Part shown: piece after piece, positions 15,538-24,420 of the stretch
How positions within the stretch are numbered: the first letter of the stretch is position 1
Layout: every line of letters begins with the position of its first letter
DNA from: Burkholderia sp. D-99
Lineage (GTDB): Bacteria > Pseudomonadota > Gammaproteobacteria > Burkholderiales > Burkholderiaceae
Direction: 5' to 3'
DNA: 64,000 nt
Assembly: GCF_011605345.1 (NCBI RefSeq)
Contig: NZ_JAAOXM010000007.1
Coordinates: forward strand, 186,001-250,000
Translations under genes and position numbers: made by a program
Notes under the pieces: generated by a model
Told to the model about the DNA's origin: nothing
The model's database searches: none
The model's input: the letters and a program-made list of their open reading frames with translations, nothing else

Positions 15538-16875
15538 TCAGGACTCGACGTCCTCGAGACTGAAAATCTCGGTCTGGTCGTTGTACGAGAAGATCTCGCC
15601 ATAACGACCCCAGTCGATCACCGCGTCGAGCGTTTCCTCGGCGGCACCGTCCGACAGGGAATCCTCCAGCTCCTGCTCGAAGCGCACACGCGGCGCGCGA
15701 TGGCCGGGGCGCTCGTTCAGCACCTTCTTGATCCGCGCGGCCAGCGGCACGTGCTTCAGCAGGTGATCCGCGAACATCAGCTTGCGCTCCTGCGTGCCGA
15801 ATTCCGCGAACACGCGCCCCGGCGGCGTCAGGAACACGTCCCCTTCCCGCACGTCCGCGAAGCCGAGGTATTGCAGCACTTCGGCGATCGGGAACAGGTC
15901 GTCGACCTCGAGGTGCAGCGTGCGAGCGATTTCCGGCATGTCCGCACGGCCGTGGTACGGCGCCATCGCGAGCGTTTCGATCAGGCCGGCCATCAGGTTG
16001 GTCGACACCTGCGGCAGCCAGCTGCCGAGCTCCAGCCCCTTCTTCGTCGCCTCGCCGGTCTGGCGGGCCGTCATCTTCGCGTAGATGTCGTCGACCAGCT
16101 TGCGGAACGCCGGGTCGAGCCGGTTGCGCGGATGCTTGAACGGCACCTTGATCTCGGCGATCACGCGGCCCGGGTTCGACGACAGCACGAGGATCCGGTC
16201 GCACATGAACACGGCTTCCTCGATGTTGTGCGTGACGATCAGCACCGACTTGATCGGCATGCGGCCCTGCGTCCACAGGTCGAGCAGGTCGGTACGCAGC
16301 GTCTCGGCGGTCAGCACGTCGAGCGCGGAAAACGGCTCGTCCATCAGCAGGATCGTCGGATCGACGACGAGCGCACGCGCAAAGCCGACGCGCTGGCGCA
16401 TGCCGCCCGACAGCTCGCGCGGGTACGCGTTTTCGAAACCGTCGAGACCGATCAGGTCGATCGCGGCGAGCGCACGCTCGCGCCGCTCGCGTGCGCCGAC
16501 GCCGAGCGCCTCGAGGCCGGCTTCCACGTTCTGCAGCACGGTGAGCCACGGGAACAGCGCGAAGGTCTGGAACACCATCGCGACGCCTTCGGCCGGGCCG
16601 CTCAGCGGCTTGCCGAGGTAGGTCACTTCGCCGCCGGTCGGCTCGATCAGGCCGGCAATGATGCGCAGCAGCGTCGACTTGCCCGAGCCGGAACGGCCGA
16701 GCAGCCCGACGATTTCGCCTTCGCGCAGCGACAGGTTCGCATCGTCGAGCACGAGCAGCTCGCCCTGCGTCTTGTTGAAGCCGCGACAGACGTGATCGAC
16801 GCGCAGGATTTCCTCACCGAGGCGCGGCGGCTGGTTCGTCTGGACGGGGGCGTTTACAGCATTCGGATTTTGCAT
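15538..16875 (-). CDS. ABC transporter ATP-binding protein with C-terminal AAA-associated domain
   Basis: The 445-residue nitrate/sulfonate/bicarbonate-type ATPase has Walker A GRSGSGKST (about 54-62), signature LSGGMRQRVGFARAL (about 148), Walker B ILLMDEPFSALD and the H-loop VTHNIEEAV. The extra ~170 residues from about 275 (LETLAMAPYHGRADMPEIARTLHLEVDDLFP...) match the AAA-associated C-terminal domain found in a subset of these ATPases. It lies 22 bp downstream of the double permease, so they are one operon. No substrate-binding protein is encoded nearby. Confidence 0.92.
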   Translation of the reverse strand: MQNPNAVNAPVQTNQPPRLGEEILRVDHVCRGFNKTQGELLVLDDANLSLREGEIVGLLGRSGSGKSTLLRIIAGLIEPTGGEVTYLGKPLSGPAEGVAMVFQTFALFPWLTVLQNVEAGLEALGVGARERRERALAAIDLIGLDGFENAYPRELSGGMRQRVGFARALVVDPTILLMDEPFSALDVLTAETLRTDLLDLWTQGRMPIKSVLIVTHNIEEAVFMCDRILVLSSNPGRVIAEIKVPFKHPRNRLDPAFRKLVDDIYAKMTARQTGEATKKGLELGSWLPQVSTNLMAGLIETLAMAPYHGRADMPEIARTLHLEVDDLFPIAEVLQYLGFADVREGDVFLTPPGRVFAEFGTQERKLMFADHLLKHVPLAARIKKVLNERPGHRAPRVRFEQELEDSLSDGAAEETLDAVIDWGRYGEIFSYNDQTEIFSLEDVES

Positions 16876-16897
16876 CGCGTTTCGCTCTCAATCGGTC

Positions 16898-18655
16898 TCA
16901 GTCGAGCCGCAGCTTCGCTTCGGCGAAGGCATACAGCGGACGCCACAGCAGGCGGTTGAACAGGGTGACGAACAGGGACATCACGGCGATGCCCAGGATG
17001 ATCTTCGGAAAATCGCCGGCGGCGGTGGTCTGTGCGATATAGGCACCGAGGCCATGCGCCTCGATCTTGGTATTGCCCCACTGCACGGCTTCCGACACGA
17101 TGCTCGCGTTCCACGCGCCGCCCGATGCCGTAATGGCACCGGTCACGTAGTACGGGAAGATGCCGGGCAGGATCGCCTGCCGCCACCACTGCCAGCCACG
17201 GATGCGGAAGTTCGTCGCCGCTTCGCGATAGTCGTTCGGGTAGGACGTCGCACCGGCGATCACGTTGAACAGGATATACCACTGCGTGCCGAGCACGATC
17301 AGCGGCGACAGCCAGATATCGGGGTTCAGGTGGAAGCGCGCGATCACGATCACGAACGCCGGGAACAGCAGGTTGGCCGGGAACGCGGCGAGGAACTGCG
17401 CGAGCGGCTGCAGTTTCTCGGCGAGCCGGGGGCGCAGCCCGATCCACACGCCGATCGGCACCCAGATCACCGACGCAATCGCGATCAGCACGACCACGCG
17501 CAGCAGCGTGATGAGCCCGAGCACGACCACATGGCCGACCTCGGGCATCGTCACGCCGGTCGACACGAAGCTGATGACGCGCCACACGATATAGGCCGTG
17601 CCGATCAGCACGAGAATGGCCCACGCGATGTCGACCGTGCGCGACGCCTTCTTCTCGACTTTCGGCAGCGTGAAGCGCATCGCGCCGGACAGCGGCAGGC
17701 GCAGCGGAATCCGCGCGGCCTTTGCAAAGAACCAGCCGGCCGGCACGAGCAACTGATGGATCAGGCGCGTACGGCGGACGAGGTCGAGCAGCCAGGATTG
17801 CGGTGCATCGCCCGACGCGGTGTTCTCCATCCGGAACTTGTCGGCCCACGCGATGAGCGGGCGGAACAGGAACTGGTCGTACGCGAGGATCACGACCGTC
17901 ATCGTGAGGATCACCCAGCCGATCGCGCCGAGGTTCTTGTCCGAGATCGCCTGCGCGAGATACGCGCCGATCCCCGGCAGCGTGATGGTCTGGTTGCCGA
18001 CGGTGATCGCTTCCGACGCGACGACGAAGAACCAGCCGCCCGACATCGACATCATCATGTTCCAGATCAGGCCCGGCATCGAGAACGGCACCTCGAGCTT
18101 CCAGAAGCGCTGCCAGGACGTCAGGTGGAAGCTCCGCGACACTTCGTCGAGATCGCGCGGCACCGTGCGCAGCGACTGGTAGAAGCTGAACGTCATGTTC
18201 CACGCCTGGCTCGTGAAGATCGCGAAGATCGCCGCGAGCTCGGCGCCGAGCACGCGGCTCGGGAACAGCGCGAGGAAGAACGTGACCGTAAACGAGATGA
18301 AGCCGAGCACCGGCACCGACTGCAGGATGTCGAGGATCGGGATCAGCACCATGCCGGCACGCCGGCTTTTGGCGGCAAGCGTGCCGTAGACGAGCGTGAA
18401 CGCAAGCGACGCGACCATCGCGGCGAGCATCCGCAGCGTCGTACGCAACGCGTATTCGGGCAGGTTCGACGGGTCGAGCGAGATCTTCTGCGTCTGCAGG
18501 ACACCGATCGGCGCCATCGTTTCGTGGAAGCCGACGATTGCCATCGCAAGCAGGCAGATGATCAGCGGAAACGCGATGAAGTCCCACCGGTTCGGCAGAA
18601 CGCGCCACGCGGACGCGTTGGCGGTCCGGTTCGGATTGAAGAATCCGACGTCCAT
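16898..18655 (-). CDS. ABC transporter permease, two fused permease units
   Basis: The 585-residue membrane protein carries two BPD_transp_1 halves in one chain, at about 60-270 and 375-580. Each has an EAA-type loop facing the ATPase: DEVSRSFHLTSWQRFWKLEVPFSMPG in the first half and REAATNFRIRGWQWWRQAILPGIFPY in the second. Family relatives are nitrate/taurine-type permeases. The ATG at 18655 has GGGAGGGCGCC upstream. It is transcribed first in the operon with the AAA-domain ATPase. The absence of a binding-protein gene means substrate and direction cannot be inferred. Confidence 0.9.
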   Translation of the reverse strand: MDVGFFNPNRTANASAWRVLPNRWDFIAFPLIICLLAMAIVGFHETMAPIGVLQTQKISLDPSNLPEYALRTTLRMLAAMVASLAFTLVYGTLAAKSRRAGMVLIPILDILQSVPVLGFISFTVTFFLALFPSRVLGAELAAIFAIFTSQAWNMTFSFYQSLRTVPRDLDEVSRSFHLTSWQRFWKLEVPFSMPGLIWNMMMSMSGGWFFVVASEAITVGNQTITLPGIGAYLAQAISDKNLGAIGWVILTMTVVILAYDQFLFRPLIAWADKFRMENTASGDAPQSWLLDLVRRTRLIHQLLVPAGWFFAKAARIPLRLPLSGAMRFTLPKVEKKASRTVDIAWAILVLIGTAYIVWRVISFVSTGVTMPEVGHVVVLGLITLLRVVVLIAIASVIWVPIGVWIGLRPRLAEKLQPLAQFLAAFPANLLFPAFVIVIARFHLNPDIWLSPLIVLGTQWYILFNVIAGATSYPNDYREAATNFRIRGWQWWRQAILPGIFPYYVTGAITASGGAWNASIVSEAVQWGNTKIEAHGLGAYIAQTTAAGDFPKIILGIAVMSLFVTLFNRLLWRPLYAFAEAKLRLD

Positions 18656-19164
18656 CAGGCGCCCTCCCCGGTAAGGCCGAACGAAGCCGGCAGTCGATGT
18701 TGATTCATGGCAAAGCGCACGGGTGCGGTAATTCGATTGACTGACGATCGCGCGCGAGCGCGATGCGCCGTGCGTGCATGCGCTGCCGCGCCCCGGACGA
18801 GTCGGGCCGCGACGGCACGACACTACACCAACCTGTATTTCAGGTACAACCGTCCGGGAACGGCTCAGGCGGCGCACGGATCGTGCCTGGCGCATGGGCG
18901 GATGGCGGGTGCGCGGTACGCGCAGCCCGGCCGCAGTCCTTCGGCGGGCATGCAGGCCCGAATTATGCCGTGATCCGGCCCGGCCGGGAACCCGCCAGCT
19001 GCACGCTCGCGCAAACCATGTCGGGCGTCACCAGCCGGATACGACTAAGCGGGTATGATCAGGGCTGGCCCTCGGGGCCTGTTGCGGCCGTTCTGATGGC
19101 GACGCATGCGCGTTCCCGATGTCAACAGGCCCTGGGGATCGATCGACGAGCGGGAGGAAAGGGA
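18656..19164. other. Divergent intergenic region without a gene
   Basis: I see no gene in these ~510 bases between the ABC permease (leftward) and a small rightward gene. A short palindrome, ACCTG-TATTT-CAGGT, lies at 18831-18845. Reading leftward, TTGTAC and TGTAGT boxes 16 bp apart overlap it and could be the ABC-operon promoter. A TATGAT at 19054-19059 could be the -10 element of the rightward gene. Confidence 0.4.
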
Positions 19165-19431
19165 ATGGCAGGAAACTTGGTGATCGTCTGCCGCGATCAG
19201 GATGCCGACGCGTTCTACGAATTGATGCAGGAGTATGGGTCGTTCCAGACACGGCTGTCGTCGACGGCGTGGTACCTGAACATGAACGTCGTGCCTGAAT
19301 CGCTGCAGGAAGAAATCCTGGAGCGCCTCGGCCGGTATACGACCGTCTACATCTTCGAGGCCACCAGCGTGACCTACAACACCATCGACAGCAACGCGGC
19401 CGAGACGCTCGGCACGCTGTTCGGCGAATGA
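19165..19431 (+). CDS. Small conserved hypothetical protein (88 aa)
   Basis: The start at 19165 is preceded by a strong GGAGGAAAGGGA. The 88-residue acidic protein has a compact alternating pattern (NLVIVCRDQDADAFYELMQEYG, TAWYLNMNVVPESLQEEILERLG, TTVYIFEATSVTYNTIDSN). This suggests a small alpha/beta fold with no signal peptide or membrane helix. It somewhat resembles small ferredoxin-like or PII-like folds, but I do not recognise a family. The longer frame from 18763 is rejected. It is convergent with the sensor kinase gene. Confidence 0.7.
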   Translation: MAGNLVIVCRDQDADAFYELMQEYGSFQTRLSSTAWYLNMNVVPESLQEEILERLGRYTTVYIFEATSVTYNTIDSNAAETLGTLFGE

Positions 19432-19440
19432 TGCCGCGCG

Positions 19441-19464
19441 GCGCCAGCCCGGCCGGGCTGGCGC
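19441..19464. terminator. Hairpin between convergent genes
   Basis: GCGCCAGCCC (19441-19450) and GGGCTGGCGC (19455-19464) are perfect 10-bp arms with a four-base loop, nine bases after the stop of the small protein. No T tract follows. Confidence 0.5.
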
Positions 19465-19473
19465 CGCAGCCGC

Positions 19474-20790
19474 TTATGCGGCCTGTGCGTGAGGTTCGTC
19501 CTTCGGCACGACCTCGAACGGAAACGTCATCGCGACGCGCAGGCCGCCTTCGGGGCGGTTGCCGATGTCGCACGCCCCGCCCAGCCTGAGTACGAGCCGC
19601 TCGACGATCGCCAGCCCGAGCCCGCTGTGGCCGTTCCCGCCGCGCGCGGGGTCGAGCCGCACGAACGGCCGTGTAGCCGCCGCGAGGTCGCGTGGTGCGA
19701 TCCCGCCACCGCTGTCGCTGACCGACAACACATAGCCGGTCGGCGTGCGTGCCGTCTCGACGAACACGGGCGGCGCACCGTACGCATGCGCGTTGTCCAG
19801 CAGGTTCGACAGGATCCGGTCGAGCGTCGCCGTCGGCAGGCGGAAACCCGGATCGGCGTCGAGCCGGGTCTGGACCGTCGGCGCGTTCGGCGCGACAGCG
19901 CGATAGCTGCGTGCAATCCGCTCGCACGCCTGATCGACCGGCACCGGTTCGCTGCGATCGGAACCGCCGTGTGCAAACACCAGAAATTGATCGACGATGT
20001 GCGACATCGAATCGACGTCGCGCACGACGCCGTCGCGCAACCGGACGTCGTCCATCATTTCCGCCCGCAGCCGCATCCGCGCAAGCGGCGTGCGCAGGTC
20101 GTGCGCCACGCCCGCCAGCATCACCGCGCGGTCGCTCTCGGCCTGCGACACCTGTTCCACCATCTGGTTGAAGCCGTGCGTGAGCTGGCGCAGCTCGCGC
20201 GGGCCGCGCTCGCGCAGCGGCGGCACCGGCTGGCCGCGGCCGAAGCGCGCGACCGCACGCGCCAGCGAACGCAACGGCTGCTGCAGCTGCCAGGCGGCGA
20301 ACAGCGCGGCGATCACGCCGGCCGAGAAGATCGTGCCGAGCCACAGCAGCATCCGGTCGAGCGAGCGCGGCGGCCGCAGCGGCTGCACCGGCACCACGAT
20401 CCAGTTGCGGTCGGTCGGCTCCTTCACCCACAGCACCGGCGGATGGCCGGGCGCGCCGATCTCGACGCGCGTGCCGGGCGGCATCCGCTCGCTCACGTCG
20501 TCGCGGAACCGCTTGAGCGCCGCCGGCAGGCTCGACGGGTCGCCATTCGGCACGTCGGCGCTGCCCGGCGTCACGAGCCGCACACGCGACGGCAACGGCT
20601 GGTCAGGCGTGCGCTCGACGTGCTGGCGCACGGCGTCGACCAGGAACGCGGCCTCTTCGACCGCGTAGCGCGTCTGCATCTGGCTGCGCTCGAGCCGCAT
20701 CGCGAAAAACCACGCGAAGTGCGACAGGAGCAGGACACCGACGACGAGCAGCGCCAGCCGCCCGAACAGTGAATCAATGGGTTTGCGCAT
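19474..20790 (-). CDS. EnvZ-type sensor histidine kinase
   Basis: The 438-residue inner-membrane kinase has TM1 at about 10-30, a ~115-residue periplasmic sensor, TM2 at about 150-172 and a HAMP region. The H-box VAHDLRTPLARMRLRAEM follows, and the HATPase domain has N-box LDRILSNLLDNAHAYG, G1 DSGGGI and G2 GGNGHSGLGLAI. The ATG at 20790 lies inside the end of the response-regulator gene (17-bp overlap), so the two are translated together. It probably autophosphorylates on the H-box His and controls the adjacent regulator; the stimulus is unknown. Confidence 0.93.
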   Translation of the reverse strand: MRKPIDSLFGRLALLVVGVLLLSHFAWFFAMRLERSQMQTRYAVEEAAFLVDAVRQHVERTPDQPLPSRVRLVTPGSADVPNGDPSSLPAALKRFRDDVSERMPPGTRVEIGAPGHPPVLWVKEPTDRNWIVVPVQPLRPPRSLDRMLLWLGTIFSAGVIAALFAAWQLQQPLRSLARAVARFGRGQPVPPLRERGPRELRQLTHGFNQMVEQVSQAESDRAVMLAGVAHDLRTPLARMRLRAEMMDDVRLRDGVVRDVDSMSHIVDQFLVFAHGGSDRSEPVPVDQACERIARSYRAVAPNAPTVQTRLDADPGFRLPTATLDRILSNLLDNAHAYGAPPVFVETARTPTGYVLSVSDSGGGIAPRDLAAATRPFVRLDPARGGNGHSGLGLAIVERLVLRLGGACDIGNRPEGGLRVAMTFPFEVVPKDEPHAQAA

Positions 20791-21499
20791 GGGCCTCGCC
20801 GTCGGGCACGAACACGTAGCCGCGCCCGCGAACCGTCTGGATGAAGCGCGGCGTCGACGGATCCGTTTCGAGGATGCGGCGCAGGCGCCACACCTGCACG
20901 TCGATGCCGCGGTCGGTACCGTCGTACTCGGGCCCGTGCAGCAGCTCGAGCAGCCGCTCGCGGGTGAGCGTGCGCAGCGCATGGTTCACGAAGATCTTCA
21001 GCAGCGCGAATTCGCTGCTCGACAGCGTGGCCGGCTTGCCGTCGACCGACAGCGTACGCGCCTGGAAGTCGAGCACGAAGCGGCCGAACCCGAACGGCTC
21101 GCGCTGTTCGGGCGCCGCCGCCGACGGCGTCGCGCGGCGGCGGCGCAGCACGGCCTGCACGCGCGCGAGCAGCTCGCGCGGGTTGAACGGCTTGCCGAGG
21201 TAATCGTCCGCGCCGAGCTCGAGCCCGACGATGCGGTCGACGTCGTCCGCACGCGCGGTCAGCATGATCACGGGGATGTCGTCGCCGGCCGCGCGCAACT
21301 GGCGCAGCGCGGTCAGGCCGTCGACGCCCGGCATCATCAGGTCCAGCACGATCAGGTCGGGCCGCTCGCGCTCGAGACGCTTCTCGAGCGTCGCCGCGTC
21401 GTGCAGCACGGACACTTCCATCCCCTGGCGCACGAGATAGTCGCGCAGCAGGTCTCGGAGTTCTTGGTCGTCGTCGACGATGAGGATCTGGGTAGTCAT
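20774..21499 (-). CDS. OmpR-family response regulator
   Basis: The 241-residue regulator has a receiver domain (about 5-118) with the acidic pair VDDDQE, phospho-acceptor Asp in LIVLDLMMPGVDG, Thr in MLTARADD and Lys in GKPFNPREL. The winged-helix output domain (about 140-235) includes LSSSEFALLKIFVNHALRTLTRERLLELLHG and the DVQVWRLRRILE recognition region. It is first in the operon and followed by the overlapping kinase. The Spy-like gene is divergent across 224 bp that contain phased GGGTTAC repeats, so that gene is a likely target. Confidence 0.95.
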   Translation of the reverse strand: MTTQILIVDDDQELRDLLRDYLVRQGMEVSVLHDAATLEKRLERERPDLIVLDLMMPGVDGLTALRQLRAAGDDIPVIMLTARADDVDRIVGLELGADDYLGKPFNPRELLARVQAVLRRRRATPSAAAPEQREPFGFGRFVLDFQARTLSVDGKPATLSSSEFALLKIFVNHALRTLTRERLLELLHGPEYDGTDRGIDVQVWRLRRILETDPSTPRFIQTVRGRGYVFVPDGEAHAQTH

Positions 21500-21554
21500 G
21501 GCTCGAAGTTTACCGCGCGAGGGCGGAGTCAAAGAACGAAACAAAGGGACGAAA

Positions 21555-21602
21555 GGGTTACTGCGGGTTACGGCGCAAGGGAACTGTAATGCGCGGTAAC
21601 CC
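21555..21602. promoter_or_regulatory. Phased GGGTTAC repeats, candidate response-regulator box
   Basis: GGGTTAC occurs at 21555-21561 and 21565-21571, exactly 10 bp apart, with an inverted copy GTAACCC at 21596-21602. Direct hexamer or heptamer repeats one helical turn apart are the usual binding pattern of OmpR-family regulators, and the site lies between such a regulator and a divergent periplasmic-stress-like gene. Confidence 0.5.
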
Positions 21603-21723
21603 GACCACCTCCCCACGTAACACCGGCGGCGGCCTGCCTCGCTAACCTGCGTCTTACCGGATGCGGTACACGGCCTTCCCGGCACCGCATCGCCGGACCC
21701 TTTGGATACAAGGAGTTTCTGAA

Positions 21724-22275
21724 ATGTATAAGAAGACTTCCCGCGTGGCCATCGCGGCCGCCACTGTGCTCGCTCTCGCATTCGGCACCGCGCACGCCGC
21801 GCAGCCCAACGACATGCCGCCTCCGGGCGGCCCCGGCGCCCACCAGATGCACGGCGGGCACGACGGCGGCCCGTTCGGCGTGATCATGAAACTGCACGAC
21901 CAGTTGAAGCTCAACGCGTCGCAGGAACAGCAATGGCAGACGGCCATCAACACGATGAAGCAGAACCGTGAGGCGATGCGCAAGAGCCACGAGCAGATGC
22001 GCGAGCAGTTCAAGGCGCAGCAGAACCAGCCGATCCTCGACCTGAGCGCAATGCACGCCGCGCGCCAGCAGGCCGAGCAGCAGAACGCGCAACTGCGCGA
22101 GCAGACGTCCGCCGCGTGGCTCACGTTCTACAACGGGCTGAACGACCAGCAGAAGACCACGGTCAGCACGGCGCTCAAGCAGCAGTTCGCGAAGATGGAA
22201 CAGCGCCACGAGAAGATGAAGGAGCGCTGGCAGCAGCATCGCGCGGCCAAGGCCGCGTCGGCACCGGCGCAGTAA
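21724..22275 (+). CDS. Spy/CpxP-like periplasmic protein (LTXXQ family)
   Basis: The 183-residue precursor has signal peptide MYKKTSRVAIAAATVLALAFGTAHAA. A His/Gly/Pro-rich linker (HQMHGGHDGG) follows, then a long helical domain with LHDQLKLNASQEQQWQTAIN and LNDQQKTTVSTALKQQFAKMEQR. These are the paired L(T/N)xxQ-type motifs of Spy/CpxP chaperone-like proteins. The ATG has AAGGAGTTTCTGAA upstream. It is divergent from the two-component operon and is likely induced by it under envelope stress. The His-rich linker could bind metal. Confidence 0.82.
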   Translation: MYKKTSRVAIAAATVLALAFGTAHAAQPNDMPPPGGPGAHQMHGGHDGGPFGVIMKLHDQLKLNASQEQQWQTAINTMKQNREAMRKSHEQMREQFKAQQNQPILDLSAMHAARQQAEQQNAQLREQTSAAWLTFYNGLNDQQKTTVSTALKQQFAKMEQRHEKMKERWQQHRAAKAASAPAQ

Positions 22276-22305
22276 GCCGGCGGGCCGCTCCCCGGAGCGG
22301 CATCG

Positions 22306-22340
22306 AAGGGGACGCGGGCACCGGCCCGCGTCCCCTTTTG
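22306..22340 (+). terminator. Rho-independent terminator
   Basis: AAGGGGACGCGGG (22306-22318) pairs with CCCGCGTCCCCTT (22325-22337), followed by Ts; it serves the Spy-like gene and faces the convergent pirin gene. Confidence 0.8.
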
Positions 22341-22344
22341 CGTT

Positions 22345-23040
22345 TCAGGCGACGTCGAACAGCAGCACCTCGGCCGCACGGCCTCGTGCGAACGCCACCG
22401 CGTCCACGCCGCCGATCCGCACGCCGTCACCCGCGGCCAGCGCGCGGCCGTTCACCTCGACGTCGCCGCGCACCACGTGCACGTAGGCGCGGCGCCCGGC
22501 CGGCACATCGAATGCCGCCGCCTCGTCGCCGTCGATCAGCCCCGCGAAAATACGTGCGTCCGCACCGAGCGGCAGCGCGCCGCCGCCGCCGTCCGGCGCC
22601 GCGACGAGCCGCAGCCGCCCGCGCTTCTCCTCGTCGGCAAAGCGCGTCTGCACGTAGCCGGGCCGGCCGCCCGACCCGGCCGGCGCGAGCCAGATCCGCA
22701 GCAGGCGCAACGGCTGGTCACACGACGCATTGGTTTCGCTCAGCATGACGCCGGTGCCGGCGCTCACGCGCTGCACGCCGCCCGCACGCACGATTGCCCC
22801 GTTGCCGAGGCTGTCGCGATGCGCGAGCGCGCCGCCGAGCACGCAGGTGACGATTTCCGCATCCCGGTACGGCCGCATCCCGTAGCCGCGGGTCGGCGCG
22901 ATGCATTCCTCGTTCAGTTCGCGCAACGCGCCGAAGCCCGGCGCCCCGCTCCGGCCGGACGCACAAGGAAAGCTGTGAAGAAATTCGTGCCAGCCATGGC
23001 TGCGCTGGTCGCGATCGGCGGCACGGCGGATCTGGAACAT
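22345..23040 (-). CDS. Pirin-family protein (YhhW type)
   Basis: The 231-residue bicupin-like protein starts MFQIRRAADRDQRSHGWHEFLHSF, the usual pirin N-terminus. Motifs include RPYRDAEIVTCVLGGALAHRDSLGN and VRAGGVQRVSAGTGVMLSE in the first cupin. The second half ends RRAYVHVVRGDVEVNGRALAAGDGVRI. Pirins bind metal in the first cupin, and some act as quercetinases. Here the HxH-like ligands are only partly recognisable: the usual PHPHR-type motif is RPYRDAE. CGGAG precedes the ATG at 23040. Monocistronic. Confidence 0.85.
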   Translation of the reverse strand: MFQIRRAADRDQRSHGWHEFLHSFPCASGRSGAPGFGALRELNEECIAPTRGYGMRPYRDAEIVTCVLGGALAHRDSLGNGAIVRAGGVQRVSAGTGVMLSETNASCDQPLRLLRIWLAPAGSGGRPGYVQTRFADEEKRGRLRLVAAPDGGGGALPLGADARIFAGLIDGDEAAAFDVPAGRRAYVHVVRGDVEVNGRALAAGDGVRIGGVDAVAFARGRAAEVLLFDVA

Positions 23041-23408
23041 GGAACGGGCACTCCGTGAGATGCGTTGTTCTGGCATGCCGTCACTGTATGAGTGTGCCAA
23101 TCGCGCCACAATCCACCGCCTGCGCACCGCATCGTTGCACCTGCGGATGCAATCAACGCAATGCGCATTGCGAATACGACGATTAGCGCAACAGCCGGAT
23201 CAATGCGTCGAAGAATCGATCGATCGCACCGGATTGCCGTTTTCCGGATATCGCGTTCGGGTAAAATACCGGCCTTTTGGCGTTCGCCCTTCCGGCGGCG
23301 CCATCGCCAGAGCGCCGATCGGCGAATTTTGGCCGTCTAGAATACGCCGCGGCGCCCGGTCCCACCGGCCGCGAGCGCTCCCGGAAAGTCAGCAACAGAA
23401 GGATGGAA

Positions 23409-24191
23409 ATGAAGAAGGCCGCCCTGTGCGCCGCCCTCGCCCTCGTGGCGGGCAGCGCCTTCGCGAAGGAGTGGAAGACCGTGCGGATCGGCGTCGATGC
23501 CAGCTACCCGCCGTTCGAGTCGACCGCGCCGAGCGGCGAGATCGTCGGTTTCGACGTCGATCTCACCAAGGAAATCTGCAAGCGGATCAACGTGAAATGC
23601 GTGTGGGTGGCGCAGGATCTCGACGGGGTCATCCCGGCGCTGAAGGCGAAGAAGTACGACGTCATCGTGTCGTCGCTGACGGTCACGGACAAGCGCCGCG
23701 AGCAGATCGATTTCTCCGACAAGGTGTACGACGCGCCGGCGCGCATGATCGCGAAGACCGGCTCGCCGCTGCTGCCGACGATCGCATCGCTGAAGGGCAA
23801 GCGCGTCGGCGTCGAGCAAGGCTCGACGCAGGAAACCTACGCGAAGGCGTACTGGGAACCGCAGGGCGTGACCATCATCCCTTACCAGAACCAGGACCAG
23901 GTCTATGCCGATCTCGGCTCGGGCCGCCTCGACGCGACGCTGCAGGACGAACTGCAGGCCGACTACGGCTTCCTGCGCACGCCGCGCGGCAAGGGCTTCG
24001 CGTTCGCCGGGCCGGAAGTGAAGGATCCGAAGACGATCGGCGACGGCACCGCGATCGGCCTGCGCAAGGAAGATACGGACCTGAAGCTCAAGATCAACAA
24101 GGCGCTGGCCGACATGCACAAGGACGGCACGTACGACCGGCTGTCGCACAAGTATTTCGCGTTCAGCGTCTATTCGGCTTCGGCCCGCTGA
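23409..24191 (+). CDS. Polar amino-acid ABC transporter, substrate-binding protein (HisJ/ArgT type)
   Basis: The 260-residue periplasmic binding protein has signal peptide MKKAALCAALALVAGSAFA. The mature part begins KEWKTVRIGVDASYPPFES, then GEIVGFDVDLTKEICKRI and KKYDVIVSSLTVTDKRREQIDFSDKVYDAPA. These are signatures of lysine/arginine/ornithine/histidine-binding proteins. The ATG at 23409 is five bases after AGAAGGA; an ATG two codons earlier overlaps that sequence. First gene of a four-gene importer operon. Confidence 0.95.
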   Translation: MKKAALCAALALVAGSAFAKEWKTVRIGVDASYPPFESTAPSGEIVGFDVDLTKEICKRINVKCVWVAQDLDGVIPALKAKKYDVIVSSLTVTDKRREQIDFSDKVYDAPARMIAKTGSPLLPTIASLKGKRVGVEQGSTQETYAKAYWEPQGVTIIPYQNQDQVYADLGSGRLDATLQDELQADYGFLRTPRGKGFAFAGPEVKDPKTIGDGTAIGLRKEDTDLKLKINKALADMHKDGTYDRLSHKYFAFSVYSASAR

Positions 24192-24420
24192 GCGCCGAAA
24201 AGAAGAGACAACGGATGCGGGGGCGGCCCCGTGTCCGGGCAGTACAGGCAGTCGACCACGCGCCGCCCGCCCCCTTGCCCGCCGCTCGCGCGACGGGCTG
24301 GCCCGGCACCGATGCCGGGGCGGACGGTCATGATACGCACGGGGCGTTCCGCGCAGCTTGGCGGGCGCGTCTTTCGCGGCGCACCGCGTGCGCCCTAAGG
24401 GACCACACCAGGGACCACAT

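Noticed and set aside
17054..18703. A 549-codon rightward frame opposite the ABC permease
   Set aside because: It is a shadow frame with a permease of clear family on the other strand.
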